Assembly (NCBI RefSeq): GCF_000517085.1
Contig: NZ_KI912107.1
Span: 5,862,712 to 5,926,711 of the forward strand
Origin: Saccharicrinis fermentans DSM 9555 = JCM 21142
Lineage (GTDB): Bacteria; Bacteroidota; Bacteroidia; Bacteroidales; Marinilabiliaceae
DNA: 64,000 bases
Reading direction: 5' to 3'
Positions 16,607 through 26,612 of the stretch are shown one piece after another. How positions within the stretch are numbered: the first letter of the stretch is position 1; every line of letters begins with the position of its first letter. Position numbers and translations under genes: made by a program. Under the pieces are notes generated by a model. It was not told the DNA's origin. It was given only the letters and a program-made list of their open reading frames with translations, and searched no databases.

Positions 16607-19600
16607 ATGAAAACAAATCTGCGACTCTTTACTGTTATTGTGATGTTTTTTATTACCCAAGTAATAGTGGGTCAAAACAGAACAATAACTGGTACAGTAA
16701 CGGATGATACAAATGAACCTTTGCCAGGTGTATCTATCCGTATGGAAGGAACTACTACCGGTACTATTACTGATGTAGATGGTAACTTTAGTTTGGCTGT
16801 TCCTCAGGGAAATGTTACGCTGCAATTTTCTTTTATTGGTTTTACCGACCAAAGCGTTGATGTTACTATGCTAACACAGGTAAATATTCAATTAAAACCT
16901 GAGGTGTCAGATATAGATGAAGTGGTAGTGGTGGGTTATGGAACGATGAAAAAGAGCGACCTTTCTGGTGCCTCCGTATCATTAAATGCGGATAAATTAA
17001 AATCAGCCGGTTTAGCTAATCTCGACCAGGCATTAACCGGACGGGCTGCAGGGGTGTCTGCTGTTTCTACATCGGGTCAGCCGGGAGGGGCTGTGAGTAT
17101 TCGTGTACGTGGGCAGAGTACAATAAATGCTGGTGCTGATCCGCTGTATGTGATAGATGGTGTACCTATGCAAAATACAAAAACAGGGGGGCATGACCTG
17201 GGATTGGCCGATGCCTTAGGTAATTCTCCTACATCGGGCGTTTCACCTCTCTCCAAAATTAACCCAAGCGATATTGTGTCTATGGAGATTTTGAAGGATG
17301 CTTCTGCAACGGCTATTTACGGTTCGCAGGGGGCAAACGGTGTTATTATTATTACCACCAAAAGAGGAAAAAAAGGCGATGCCAAATTCGAATATAACGG
17401 TTCCTATGGCGTTCAGCATCAGGATACACGGGTTGATGTGATGAATCTGAAGGAATTTGCGGCTTATAGTCAGGCGGTTGCCGAGGAATCTTTTAGAAAT
17501 GACGAACGTGCGGAATTTGAAGATGTTTCACTGCTAGGACATGGAACCGATTGGCAGGATGCGATTTTTCAATTGGCATCCATTCAACAGCATCAGATGA
17601 GTGCATCCGGCGGTGGTGATAAATTGAAATATTATGTGTCAGGGGGATATTTGAACCAGGAGGGAACAATTGTTGGAACTGAGTTTGAGCGTTTTTCGAT
17701 GAGAACCAATTTGGATGCTCAGTTAAAAGATTGGTTGAAAATAGGGGTGAATATCAATTTCTCGCAAACAGATGAACATCTAGGTTTGGCCGATTCTGAA
17801 TCGGGAATTATCAGAATTGCTTTGCAAACAACTCCGGATATGCCAATCTATAATATGGACGGGTCTTATGCAACCATCTTTAGAGAAGGACAAACCAGTC
17901 AACCTAATGCAATAGGTATTGCCATGGATGATGAAAATTTGCTGAAACGAAATTCTTTTGGAAGTACCCTGTTCTTTGATGCTACCATAATGAAGGATCT
18001 AGTGTTACATACCGAAGGTACGCTGAATATGGATTTTTCAAATGCCAGTGTATTTAGACCTAAAGTCGTTTATGGAAACTGGGAAAGACCAATCAACTCC
18101 ATGCGGGCACAGAAAAATAAAAATACGTATTGGCAAATAAAGAATTACCTTACGTATGCACGAAGTTTTGGAAAACATAGTGGTACATTAATGATAGGTC
18201 AGGATACTTGGGAAAATGAATATGATTACCAAAGTGTGTATAATACCAACTTGCCCAGTAATGATATACACAACCCATCACTGGGTGACGGCATTCCACA
18301 AATCACGTATGGTTTTGGTAGTTCTTCTAATGTGTCCTTTTTTGGACGACTTAGTTATAACTACGACAATCGTTATATGATGACCTATACACATCGTAGA
18401 GATGCTTCATCGAATTTTGGACCAGAGAACAGATGGGCCGGTTTTAATTCTTTTGCAGGGTCGTGGAGAATTAGCAATGAACCATTTATGGAGTGGGCTG
18501 AATCTGCTGTTGATAATGCAAAGCTTCGTGTAGGCTGGGGACAAGTAGGAAACCAGAATATAGATGGTTATTTATGGGGTGCTAGTATTACAAAAATGGA
18601 AACGGGCCTGGGAGCAGGATACCGCCAAAGCAATATTGCCAACCCTTATATTCAATGGGAAAAGCAGGAGCAACTTAATGTTGGTCTGGATTTGTCGCTG
18701 TATAAAACAGTTGATCTGGTTGTTGAATTATATGATAAAACATCCAAAGACATGCTTATGGAACTCCAATTGCCATCTTATATGGGAACCCGGGGAAATG
18801 AATCCAGTAAGCTGAATGCCCCATGGGGAAATTATGGGGAAATCAATAACAAAGGTGTGGAGGTCTCAGTCACTACACACAATGTAAAAAATGCGTTTTC
18901 ATGGGATACCGATTTTCAAATTTCCTTTAACAAAAATAAATTAGTTGCATTGGATGGAACTCCATCTGCGCATATTGAAGGGTATGGACAATGGAGTGAT
19001 GTGGTTTCTTTATCCGAAGTGGGAGATCCCTTGTTTAATTTCTATGGGTATGTGACGGATGGTATATATCAAAATATTGATGATATTCAGAATAGTCCAA
19101 GGACAAATGCATATCCGTCAGATGGAGTGTCATTTGATGCTGCTTCAACGGTTTATCCAGGAGATATGAAGTATAAAGATATTAGTGGGCCAGACGGTAA
19201 ACCGGATGGTATCATTGATTCATATGACCGTACTAAAATAGGATCTCCAATGCCGGATTTTACTTTTGGCTTTAATAATGTCTTTTCATATAGAAATTTC
19301 GATTTAAGTATATTTATTAATGGTTCGTATGGTAATGATGTAATGAATTATACAGCCATAAACCTGTCTAATATGAAAAGTATATGGAATAACCAATTAG
19401 CACTGGTGAACAAAAGAGCCATATTAGAGGAAGTGGATGGTGTTGTTCGCGTTTCTAATCCAAGCACTCATATTCCTCGGGCAACAGGTACTGATCCCAA
19501 TGACAATGATAGAATATCCGATAGGTATATCGAAGATGGGTCTTTTATACGAATCAAGAATATTACCCTAGGATATACCTTTTCAAAACAGCTGCTAAAA

Positions 19601-19783
19601 CATATTTACCTCAGTAATGCTAGGGTGTATGCGAGTATAGAGAATCTGGTCACCTTTACCGATTATAGTGGCTTCGATCCAGAGGTGGGAGCTAGTACTC
19701 AAAGTCCTAATGTCTTTGGTTTAGATAATGGCCGTTATCCTTCGCCTCAGGTGTTTACTTTTGGTTTAAATGTTTCATTCTAA
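16607..19783 (+). CDS. SusC-like TonB-dependent outer-membrane glycan transporter
   Basis: Imports oligosaccharides across the outer membrane using TonB energy, as a complex with the SusD protein encoded next. Signal peptide (about 1-23, ending IVGQ), then a carboxypeptidase-regulatory-like domain (about 25-105, TGTVTDDTNEPLPGVSI), a TonB-box region with VVVGYGTMKKSDL, a plug domain (DPLYVIDGVP, LKDASATAIYGSQGANGVI) and a 22-strand barrel ending FTFGLNVSF. The 1058 residues are typical. The susD gene starts 11 nt after its stop. Mannan specificity follows from neighbours only. Confidence 0.97.
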   Translation: MKTNLRLFTVIVMFFITQVIVGQNRTITGTVTDDTNEPLPGVSIRMEGTTTGTITDVDGNFSLAVPQGNVTLQFSFIGFTDQSVDVTMLTQVNIQLKPEVSDIDEVVVVGYGTMKKSDLSGASVSLNADKLKSAGLANLDQALTGRAAGVSAVSTSGQPGGAVSIRVRGQSTINAGADPLYVIDGVPMQNTKTGGHDLGLADALGNSPTSGVSPLSKINPSDIVSMEILKDASATAIYGSQGANGVIIITTKRGKKGDAKFEYNGSYGVQHQDTRVDVMNLKEFAAYSQAVAEESFRNDERAEFEDVSLLGHGTDWQDAIFQLASIQQHQMSASGGGDKLKYYVSGGYLNQEGTIVGTEFERFSMRTNLDAQLKDWLKIGVNINFSQTDEHLGLADSESGIIRIALQTTPDMPIYNMDGSYATIFREGQTSQPNAIGIAMDDENLLKRNSFGSTLFFDATIMKDLVLHTEGTLNMDFSNASVFRPKVVYGNWERPINSMRAQKNKNTYWQIKNYLTYARSFGKHSGTLMIGQDTWENEYDYQSVYNTNLPSNDIHNPSLGDGIPQITYGFGSSSNVSFFGRLSYNYDNRYMMTYTHRRDASSNFGPENRWAGFNSFAGSWRISNEPFMEWAESAVDNAKLRVGWGQVGNQNIDGYLWGASITKMETGLGAGYRQSNIANPYIQWEKQEQLNVGLDLSLYKTVDLVVELYDKTSKDMLMELQLPSYMGTRGNESSKLNAPWGNYGEINNKGVEVSVTTHNVKNAFSWDTDFQISFNKNKLVALDGTPSAHIEGYGQWSDVVSLSEVGDPLFNFYGYVTDGIYQNIDDIQNSPRTNAYPSDGVSFDAASTVYPGDMKYKDISGPDGKPDGIIDSYDRTKIGSPMPDFTFGFNNVFSYRNFDLSIFINGSYGNDVMNYTAINLSNMKSIWNNQLALVNKRAILEEVDGVVRVSNPSTHIPRATGTDPNDNDRISDRYIEDGSFIRIKNITLGYTFSKQLLKHIYLSNARVYASIENLVTFTDYSGFDPEVGASTQSPNVFGLDNGRYPSPQVFTFGLNVSF

Positions 19784-19794
19784 AATATATAGTG

Positions 19795-21492
19795 ATGAAA
19801 ATATATAATATAAAGACTTTTATAATTGCCATTTTAATAATGGGCATAGGCGTGTCTTGTGACGATTTTTTAGATCGTGCCGCAGAAGATACTTATACAA
19901 TTGATAGCTTCTATCAAGATGATGATCAGTTGTTTCAAGCGGTTAATACCATTTATAATTCCCCATGGTACGACTTTCAACGCGGTTTTATGAAAATAGG
20001 GGATGTGTTGGCTGGTAATATTGTGTTTGATGTAGGGGATGGGTATACAAATTTTACTTTGAATAATTCTGATGTGGATATTGCTAATGCTTCTGCTTCT
20101 TTATGGTCTGTGAACGCTTATTGTAATGGCGTTATACAAAACGTTGATACAAAATCAGGTTCGGAAGTAACTCAATATGCTAAAAATACAGTTAAAGGCG
20201 AAGCAATGGTTTGGAAAGCAATGAGCTACTTTTATTTGGTTCGCTGTTTTGGTGCTGTACCAATTATACATGATAATGCCGAAATAATTTCCAGTAACTC
20301 TTCTACTACCCTAAAAAGAAATAAAATTCAGGATGTTTATAAGTATATTACTTTGATATTAAAGGATGCCATAGAGCTGTTGCCCGAAAGTAATGATGCG
20401 GGAAGGATAGATAGATATAGTGCTTGTGGCTTGTTGGCAAAAGTATACCTAACTAAAGCAGGATACGGACAAAATAACACCCGCAATGAGGATGACCTGG
20501 CTGAAGCGGCTAAATATGCAAAGTTAGTTATTGACCAAAGTGGTAGATCTTTACACCCGGCATACGAGGAGCTGTTTCAATTAAAGGGTAATTTTAATAC
20601 TGAGAGTCTGATCGCATGGCATTGGACCGTTGGAGCACAATGGACAAGCCAAAATTCCTTGCAGTCAGATTTGTCAATGGCGAATTTTTCGGATGCTGTG
20701 CAGTCGTGGGGTGGATATGTGTATCCTACCATCGATTTACAAAATGAATTTGATGAAGATGCCACTAGCCTTACCCGAAAATACAGAGATACCCGTCGCA
20801 AAGCAACCATGATGATGGTGGGTGATACTTATGATTATTGGTGGACTGAGATGGGGGGATTTATCTATAATTGGGATAGCTCAGAAGAAGGTATGTATAA
20901 AGGATCATTGAGCTTTGTTAGTGGCACTGGAGCTAATTGTGCCAAGCATATTGTGGGCCGATTGGCTGATGCAAAGGCGCAGGGGTATAGTGACCTGGAT
21001 CGTATGCATACCCCCTTAAGTACGCATCTGCTTCGCTTGGCTGACGTTTACCTGATATATGCTGAAGCTGTCCTGGGGAATGATGCGTCATCAACAGATG
21101 CGGCTGCTCTGAGTGCACTAAATGCTGTTAGAGCGAGAGCGCTTCAGGGTAATCATGTGGATGCAACCGAATTTACCTTTGATGATATAGATAAGGAAAG
21201 ACGCCTGGAGTTAGCTTTCGAGGGTGACCGATGGTACGATCTGGTTCGTTTACATTATTATAAACCAGAAAAGGCTAAGCAAATGATTGCTGCTCAAAAT
21301 AGGGGTTCCTGGGATGGGCTTGATGATTTGTATACAAATGATAACGATGCGAACCTGAATCTAAGAGAGTTGTTTGTAACACCTTCTGATGTTGATTTTG
21401 TAATTCCATTTCCTGAAGTCGACTTGTCGTTGAATCCGGGATTAATGGATGATCCAGTTGACTTTGACTTTGGTTCTATTGGCTATAATTAG
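19795..21492 (+). CDS. SusD-like starch-binding outer-membrane lipoprotein
   Basis: Surface lipoprotein that closes over the SusC barrel and binds the glycan. I chose ATG 19795; a GTG directly before it is less likely. The lipobox is GVSC followed by DDFLD, a common SusD start. Helical TPR-like repeats follow (KGEAMVWKAMSYFYLVRCFG, LLAKVYLTKAG) together with the C-terminal RagB/SusD block LAFEGDRWYDLVRL. It is 565 residues long. It is the partner of the susC at 16,607, and both are followed by two further surface binding proteins. Confidence 0.96.
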   Translation: MKIYNIKTFIIAILIMGIGVSCDDFLDRAAEDTYTIDSFYQDDDQLFQAVNTIYNSPWYDFQRGFMKIGDVLAGNIVFDVGDGYTNFTLNNSDVDIANASASLWSVNAYCNGVIQNVDTKSGSEVTQYAKNTVKGEAMVWKAMSYFYLVRCFGAVPIIHDNAEIISSNSSTTLKRNKIQDVYKYITLILKDAIELLPESNDAGRIDRYSACGLLAKVYLTKAGYGQNNTRNEDDLAEAAKYAKLVIDQSGRSLHPAYEELFQLKGNFNTESLIAWHWTVGAQWTSQNSLQSDLSMANFSDAVQSWGGYVYPTIDLQNEFDEDATSLTRKYRDTRRKATMMMVGDTYDYWWTEMGGFIYNWDSSEEGMYKGSLSFVSGTGANCAKHIVGRLADAKAQGYSDLDRMHTPLSTHLLRLADVYLIYAEAVLGNDASSTDAAALSALNAVRARALQGNHVDATEFTFDDIDKERRLELAFEGDRWYDLVRLHYYKPEKAKQMIAAQNRGSWDGLDDLYTNDNDANLNLRELFVTPSDVDFVIPFPEVDLSLNPGLMDDPVDFDFGSIGYN

Positions 21493-21612
21493 CATTACAC
21501 AAAGATGGATATGAGGTGGTCGTGGAAGAGTGTTTATGTTGTTGAAATGTAGGGTGGTGAGTGCATTTTTTTTGACCATTACAGATAACCTTAATAAGTA
21601 AATTATAAATTC

Positions 21613-22854
21613 ATGAAAACTATCAGAAACTTAAATATATGTGGAACACATATCTTGCTGTTGATCTTTGCGATGGCATTTATGTTCCAATCATGTGAGG
21701 AATATCCTCATGAGTATGAAGTGGCAGGCGGTGTACCTAAGATAGATTACATTAGGATAACCACGCCAGAAAAATCCGATTCTTTAATAATAAGTGCTTC
21801 TCTAAATAGTACGATAACTATTATTGGAGAGAACTTAAGAAGTATTACCGAGATGTGGTTTAATGATAAAAAAGCCTATTTGAATACGAGTTTTATCACT
21901 TCAAATGCACTGATTGTTAATATTCCTAACGAGATTCCGGGTGTTGTGTCAGATAAAATATACATGGTGGCTGGTAAAGATACGCTCACCTATGATTTTA
22001 ATGTGGTTGTTCCCCCTCCAGCTCCCAAGTCGATGCTTTGCGAATTTGTGGAAGATGGGGATGAGGCGGTTATTTATGGAAATTATTTTATTGATGACAT
22101 GAATGTGCCTTTGCAGGTAATCTTTCCTGGAGAAGTGGAAGGAGAAGTGATTAGTGTAAGTGATGATTTTGATGAAATAATTGTTAAAGTGCCTGTAGGG
22201 GCAGCTGTCGGTCAAATTACCGTAAAAAGTATTTACGGATCTACGCGTTCTTCTTTCTTTTTTCGTGATGATAGAAACTACATCCTCGATTGGGACAATC
22301 TGGATGCAGCAGGAGGCTGGCGATCCGGTGTGATTGCAAGTACAGAACCGACTGGTATTAGTGGAAATTATGTTCGTTTTCATGGTGATATGACGGGCGC
22401 TGTTGGTGAAACATGGAACGAAGATGCTCATAGCTTTAATCTTTGGAATGCTTCTAATGGGAGAAGTGATGAACCTTTTTATGAGGGTGATCTGAGTGCA
22501 GCAGTACTTAAATTTGAATGTTATGTGGTGGAAGAATGGAAGGCGAGTGCATTGCAAATGATATTTACACCTTATAGCGTTAGTGCTACAAATAGCTATA
22601 TCGCAGATGGAATGACCCCTCGTGGATTGTGGATACCTTGGGCTTCGTCAGGTAGCTACCGAACCGAAGGGTGGACTACTGTAACCATCCCCATGTCTGA
22701 ATTCCATTATTATCATGACGGTACCGATGCTGGTTCAGCAATAACGAATGATATGTTAGGAGGTCTTACTTTCTTTGTTTGGAATGGAGGAGTGGAAGGT
22801 GAAGATTGTAGCGTTCATATGTGTATCGATAATATACGTATTGTACCTATGTAA
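21613..22854 (+). CDS. Surface glycan-binding lipoprotein with IPT/TIG domain
   Basis: Lipoprotein with lipobox FQSC (Cys28), an N-terminal IPT/TIG immunoglobulin-like domain (about 40-125) and a second beta domain (about 130-205). The C-terminal domain of about 190 residues is rich in tryptophan and glycine (DWDNLDAAGGWRSG, FFVWNGG) and ends with MCIDNIRIVPM. This layout and the place directly after susD match surface glycan-binding proteins (SGBP), which capture polysaccharide at the cell surface. It has no catalytic motif. The C-terminal domain resembles that of the next gene in its ending (IDNIRI versus IDNVRF), so the two may be related binders. The 120-nt upstream spacer shows a weak trace of the leader element. 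Confidence 0.8.
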   Translation: MKTIRNLNICGTHILLLIFAMAFMFQSCEEYPHEYEVAGGVPKIDYIRITTPEKSDSLIISASLNSTITIIGENLRSITEMWFNDKKAYLNTSFITSNALIVNIPNEIPGVVSDKIYMVAGKDTLTYDFNVVVPPPAPKSMLCEFVEDGDEAVIYGNYFIDDMNVPLQVIFPGEVEGEVISVSDDFDEIIVKVPVGAAVGQITVKSIYGSTRSSFFFRDDRNYILDWDNLDAAGGWRSGVIASTEPTGISGNYVRFHGDMTGAVGETWNEDAHSFNLWNASNGRSDEPFYEGDLSAAVLKFECYVVEEWKASALQMIFTPYSVSATNSYIADGMTPRGLWIPWASSGSYRTEGWTTVTIPMSEFHYYHDGTDAGSAITNDMLGGLTFFVWNGGVEGEDCSVHMCIDNIRIVPM

Positions 22855-22892
22855 TTCTTAGATGCATGATCATTTAAAATTAAATATAGATA

Positions 22893-22958
22893 CATGGAAT
22901 GAGTCGTGGTAATTGTTTTACATACAGTAGGATAGTTGGTTTAGGTGAGTTTCATGTG
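22893..22958 (+). repeat. Dispersed stem-loop leader element, copy E (divergent)
   Basis: The left arm CATGGAATGAGTC and right arm GGTGAGTTTCATGTG still pair along the whole arm although several bases differ from copies A and B; C-G becomes U-G and G-C becomes G-U. The tandem G.A motif is kept. The right arm ends 24 nt before the ATG of the second binding protein. Confidence 0.65.
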
Positions 22959-22982
22959 ATCTTAATAATAAATTATAAACTC

Positions 22983-25109
22983 ATGAAAAAGTTAAAGATA
23001 TTATTGCTTCTGTCGTTGTTTGGTTTTTTAAGCTTATCAACGTTTTTTGCTTCATGTAGCGATGATGAAGATAAGGGTGCAGATGAAGTGACATTATATA
23101 GCTATGGACCTATGCCCATAGCAAGAGGTGCTGAACTTAGATTTATTGGTGACAATCTGGATAAGGTGAGTAGTATAGTACTTCCTCCTGATTTGCAGGT
23201 TATAAGTACTGAATTTACGGAACATACTGAAAAAAGTATAAAACTTACTGTGCCTCAGGATGCCGTAGAGGGGTATGTAAATTTGTTGGCTGGAGAAGTG
23301 ACTGTTACTACAAAAACTAAAATTGGCTTTTCAGAACCCATAGATATAGATGGCTCTTTTACTCCTAAAATCATTAAACCCGGGGGGGTGTTGACCATTG
23401 AAGGTGATTATTTGAATTTAGTTGGAGAGGTGATTTTTACAGACCGTATAGCTGTTGATAGTGCTGATTTTATGACGATATCGCGTAAGCAAATTACCTT
23501 AATGGTCCCTCCTCAAGCACAAACAGGAAAAATAGCGGTGTCAAATGGGGCCGATGATCCTATCGTAATTTACTCAGAGGATGAGCTAACTGTTACGGTA
23601 CCCACATTAACAGAACTGTCGCCAAATCCGATTGTCGCAGGTGCTGACTTGCGTATTAAGGGAACAGACTTGGATTTAGTGACAAGTATAGGTTTGGGTG
23701 GAGATGTGCAGGTGACAGACTTTACCTTGGAAGAAGATGGTACAGCCATCGGGTTGACTGTACCGATGAATACCCAAGATGGCAACGTTTCGTTGAACCT
23801 GGCTTCGAGAATTATTGTGACATCAGCTGAAGAATTGGTGATGGTGGTGCCTACAGTTTCAGTGACACCTACAACCATAAAAAATGGTGCTGTACTCACG
23901 GTGACGGGAGAAGATCTTGGTTTAATTAGTGAGGTTGTTTTTGCGGGGGGAGCCAATGGAACCATACAAGAGGGGAGAACCGCAACAGAAATGAAGGTTA
24001 TAGTGCCTGATGCTGCAATCAGCGGTGAGGTGATTTTTAATACAACAGCTGCTAAAACGGTTTCTGGTGGCGATTTAGTACTGATGGAACCTAGTATTGT
24101 GAATATGGCTCCGATATCTGCTAAACCGAATGTGGATGTGGTAATTACCGGGATGGATTTGGATTTAGTTAGTAAAATTAGGTTTGCGGGTAATATGGAA
24201 GGGGCCATTGTTTCTCAATCGGAGACGGAAATTGTGGTAACAATACCTGTGGGTTCAGTGACAGGTGTCATCACTTTGATAACCGTGAATGGAACAGAAA
24301 TCATTTCTTCTGCGAGTTTGGAGGTCCTACAAAATCTACCCACATTTACTTCTTATGGTGAGGCTAAAGGAGTTCCGGGAGAAATATTAACGATTAATGG
24401 AATGAACCTGAGTTTGGTGAAAAAAATAATCTTTCCGGGTGGTATAGCAGCTACTGCTTATGGCGAAAAATCAGATAGTCGCATAGAAGTATATGTTCCG
24501 GAAGAGGTACCTGTGGGTGTCGGTCGATTGACCATGCTGACCTATGAAGGAGAAGAGGGCTTTTTTCCGGAGATATTTTTGGGTTCTACTGAGCCAGTTG
24601 TCGATCCAGACTATGTTTTCTTTGATTTTAACGGATCAGAAAAAGGTAGCTGGTGGGGTAATGCAATGGGCAGTGATGTGTCAAGTGATGCACCAATGGC
24701 TGATGGTACACCTTATTGGTCTATAAACGGATACAGTACGCCGGATTATGGCTGGGATGGAGGCTTTTTCTGGAGAAATGGAGGTAATAATATTAAAACA
24801 GAAGGTTTGTTAGTGGATAGGGATGTTCTGAAGTTTGATATTAATATTCACGAGCCTGTGCTTGATGGTGAACTACGACTGAACATCAGAGGTGATGATT
24901 ATGACGCAAATGCTATTTATAAGCCATGGGAAGAGGATCCTTCATTTGTGACGGTTGGATGGATCACTGCAACTATACCACTTACTGAGTTCGGAATTAC
25001 AGATGCTCAATTACAGGGCCTAACAAAAGATTTTGGTGCTGTATTTATTTCAGGAAGCGCTGTGAAGGTTCATATGGACATCGATAATGTAAGATTTGAA
25101 AAAAGGTAG
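22983..25109 (+). CDS. Multi-IPT-domain surface glycan-binding lipoprotein
   Basis: I chose ATG 22983 because a lipoprotein signal starts there (MKKLKILLLLSLFGFLSLST, then FFASC). The upstream in-frame extension only translates the leader element. The protein then has about six IPT/TIG-like repeats of 75-85 residues, each with a motif of the type LxIxGxxLxLVxxIxFxG, up to about residue 530. A C-terminal domain (about 545-708) starts FFDFNGSEKGSWWGNAMG and ends MDIDNVRF. Serial IPT domains usually act as a spacer that lifts a terminal glycan-binding module away from the membrane. No catalytic residues are visible. It is the second SGBP of the mannan locus. Confidence 0.8.
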   Translation: MKKLKILLLLSLFGFLSLSTFFASCSDDEDKGADEVTLYSYGPMPIARGAELRFIGDNLDKVSSIVLPPDLQVISTEFTEHTEKSIKLTVPQDAVEGYVNLLAGEVTVTTKTKIGFSEPIDIDGSFTPKIIKPGGVLTIEGDYLNLVGEVIFTDRIAVDSADFMTISRKQITLMVPPQAQTGKIAVSNGADDPIVIYSEDELTVTVPTLTELSPNPIVAGADLRIKGTDLDLVTSIGLGGDVQVTDFTLEEDGTAIGLTVPMNTQDGNVSLNLASRIIVTSAEELVMVVPTVSVTPTTIKNGAVLTVTGEDLGLISEVVFAGGANGTIQEGRTATEMKVIVPDAAISGEVIFNTTAAKTVSGGDLVLMEPSIVNMAPISAKPNVDVVITGMDLDLVSKIRFAGNMEGAIVSQSETEIVVTIPVGSVTGVITLITVNGTEIISSASLEVLQNLPTFTSYGEAKGVPGEILTINGMNLSLVKKIIFPGGIAATAYGEKSDSRIEVYVPEEVPVGVGRLTMLTYEGEEGFFPEIFLGSTEPVVDPDYVFFDFNGSEKGSWWGNAMGSDVSSDAPMADGTPYWSINGYSTPDYGWDGGFFWRNGGNNIKTEGLLVDRDVLKFDINIHEPVLDGELRLNIRGDDYDANAIYKPWEEDPSFVTVGWITATIPLTEFGITDAQLQGLTKDFGAVFISGSAVKVHMDIDNVRFEKR

Positions 25110-25203
25110 GTGTTGCGATGAGTTCGCTTGAGATCGTAGTAAAAGGGCATTGGTGTTTGTTATGTATGGCTTCATGAATGACCATCGTTTATGAAATTGG
25201 ATT

Positions 25204-26400
25204 ATGATAGATCATTTTAAAAATAAAGTAGCTCCTGATATGAAGAAAGAGCTACGAAGTATATTGAAATATTGGGCTGAAAATACCATTGATTTTGCGA
25301 ACGAAGGTTTTGTAGGTGAGCTGGATGCATATGGACATAGAAATGTAAAGGCTGATAAAAGTGCAGTGTTGAATACTCGCTTGCTCTATACGTTTTCGGC
25401 TGCTTATATCTTTTTTAAAGAATCTGTTTATTTAAAAATAGCAGAAAAGGCTTATGGCTACTTGCTTCGGTACTTCTGGGATTATAAAAACGGAGGATTG
25501 TTTTGGTCGGTAGATGCCAAAGGAGTGGTGACCGATAACCATAAGCAGGCTTATGCACAGGGCTTTGGTATATATGGTTTTACAGAATATTATAAAGCAA
25601 CAGGTTGTAAAGAAAGTCTTGAATGTGCCATTGGATTATTTCAATTGCTGGAATTTAAATTTAAGGATAAAGAATTTGGGGGGTATATGGAAGCCTTGTC
25701 AAATGACTGGCTTCCGTTGGAGGATATGCGCTTAAGTAGTAAGGATGCCAATGAACCCAAATCTATGAATACTCACTTGCATATTATAGAACCTTATACG
25801 GAGCTTTATAAGGTGTGGCCTCGTAAGCGTTTGAAAAATAGTATAGAAGACTTGTTGTTTATTTTTAAAGATAAGATCGTGGATGGTAATACATTTCATT
25901 TTAACTTGTTTTTTGAACGGGACTGGTCGGTAAAATCCAATATCGTGTCCTATGGTCACGATATTGAAGGCGCATGGTTGTTGAATGAAGCCGCTCAGGT
26001 AATTCAGGATCAAGAAATGATGGTTCAGGTGAGGGAGCTGTCCTTGAAAATAGCGAATGCTACAATGTTGGATGGTTTAGATGAGGACGGTAGTGTTTTT
26101 TATGAGATGCAGGGTAATTGTTTAGATAAGGATAAACATTGGTGGCCACAAGCCGAAGCATTGGTTGGATTTTTGGACGCTTACCAAAATTTTAGTGATG
26201 AAAAGTATCTGAAAGCTGTCGAAAAAGTATGGGTGTTTATCCTTTATTATATGAGAGATAAGGAGTATGGCGAATGGTTTTGGAAAGTGGATGAGGAGGG
26301 GGTGCCAGATAGATTACTGCCTAAAGTGGGATTTTGGAAGTGCCCGTATCATAACGCAAGAGCCCTTATGGAAGCCATTAGACGCATTAGTATGATATGA
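25204..26400 (+). CDS. N-acylglucosamine 2-epimerase family; probable mannobiose/cellobiose 2-epimerase
   Basis: No signal peptide, so cytoplasmic, unlike nearly all neighbours. The (alpha/alpha)6 barrel carries the family's conserved His-bearing blocks: MNTHLHIIEPYTELYKVWP, YGHDIEGAWLLNEAA, HWWPQAEALVGF and VGFWKCPYHNARALMEA. The 398-residue length fits cellobiose 2-epimerases. In Bacteroides fragilis the homolog turns beta-1,4-mannobiose into mannosyl-glucose, which a GH130 phosphorylase then splits (established for that operon). No GH130 gene is visible in this window, so the next step must be encoded elsewhere or lost (see the scar at 13,540). It follows the SGBP by 94 nt. Confidence 0.85.
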   Translation: MIDHFKNKVAPDMKKELRSILKYWAENTIDFANEGFVGELDAYGHRNVKADKSAVLNTRLLYTFSAAYIFFKESVYLKIAEKAYGYLLRYFWDYKNGGLFWSVDAKGVVTDNHKQAYAQGFGIYGFTEYYKATGCKESLECAIGLFQLLEFKFKDKEFGGYMEALSNDWLPLEDMRLSSKDANEPKSMNTHLHIIEPYTELYKVWPRKRLKNSIEDLLFIFKDKIVDGNTFHFNLFFERDWSVKSNIVSYGHDIEGAWLLNEAAQVIQDQEMMVQVRELSLKIANATMLDGLDEDGSVFYEMQGNCLDKDKHWWPQAEALVGFLDAYQNFSDEKYLKAVEKVWVFILYYMRDKEYGEWFWKVDEEGVPDRLLPKVGFWKCPYHNARALMEAIRRISMI

Positions 26401-26484
26401 AGATGTATCGCGAACAACAGGTTATATATCTTAGGTATTTAATTGTTTCTGTATAATATAGAAAGATAAAAACGAAATTTTTAT

Positions 26485-26544
26485 TAAACCCGGATGATGT
26501 ATTAGAACTTTGTTATAGATCTTCTAATGCATTTGTCGGGTTAA
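26485..26544. repeat. Long imperfect palindrome
   Basis: The left arm, from 26485 (AAACCCGGATGATGTATTAG region), and the right arm 26522-26544 (TTCTAATGCATTTGTCGGGT region) are complementary over about 22 positions with few mismatches and a 14-nt loop. The left-arm pattern recurs just upstream of the reverse-strand HTCS (about 36520-36538). It lies in the 212-nt spacer between the epimerase and GH5 and could be an intergenic repeat or a terminator. Confidence 0.55.
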
Positions 26545-26612
26545 AATGAGCTGCAATAGGTTTTAAGTAGTAATGTTATTTTTTGAAGGTTTAATGTGAA
26601 ATTAGAATTTTT

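Noticed and set aside
21510..21565. Possible leader element copy before the first SGBP
   Set aside because: The downstream linker resembles that of copy E, but the arms pair with several mismatches, so I left it out of the count.
21949..22557. 202-codon - strand frame
   Set aside because: It is opposite a well-supported IPT lipoprotein gene and has no recognizable motif.
23570..24208. 212-codon - strand frame rich in Ser, Thr, Val and Pro
   Set aside because: Mirror of the biased IPT repeat composition on the other strand; no start context or domain.
25110..25203. Possible further copy of the leader element before the epimerase
   Set aside because: Only short matches such as GATGAGTTCG and TTCATGAATGACCAT; the arms do not pair convincingly.
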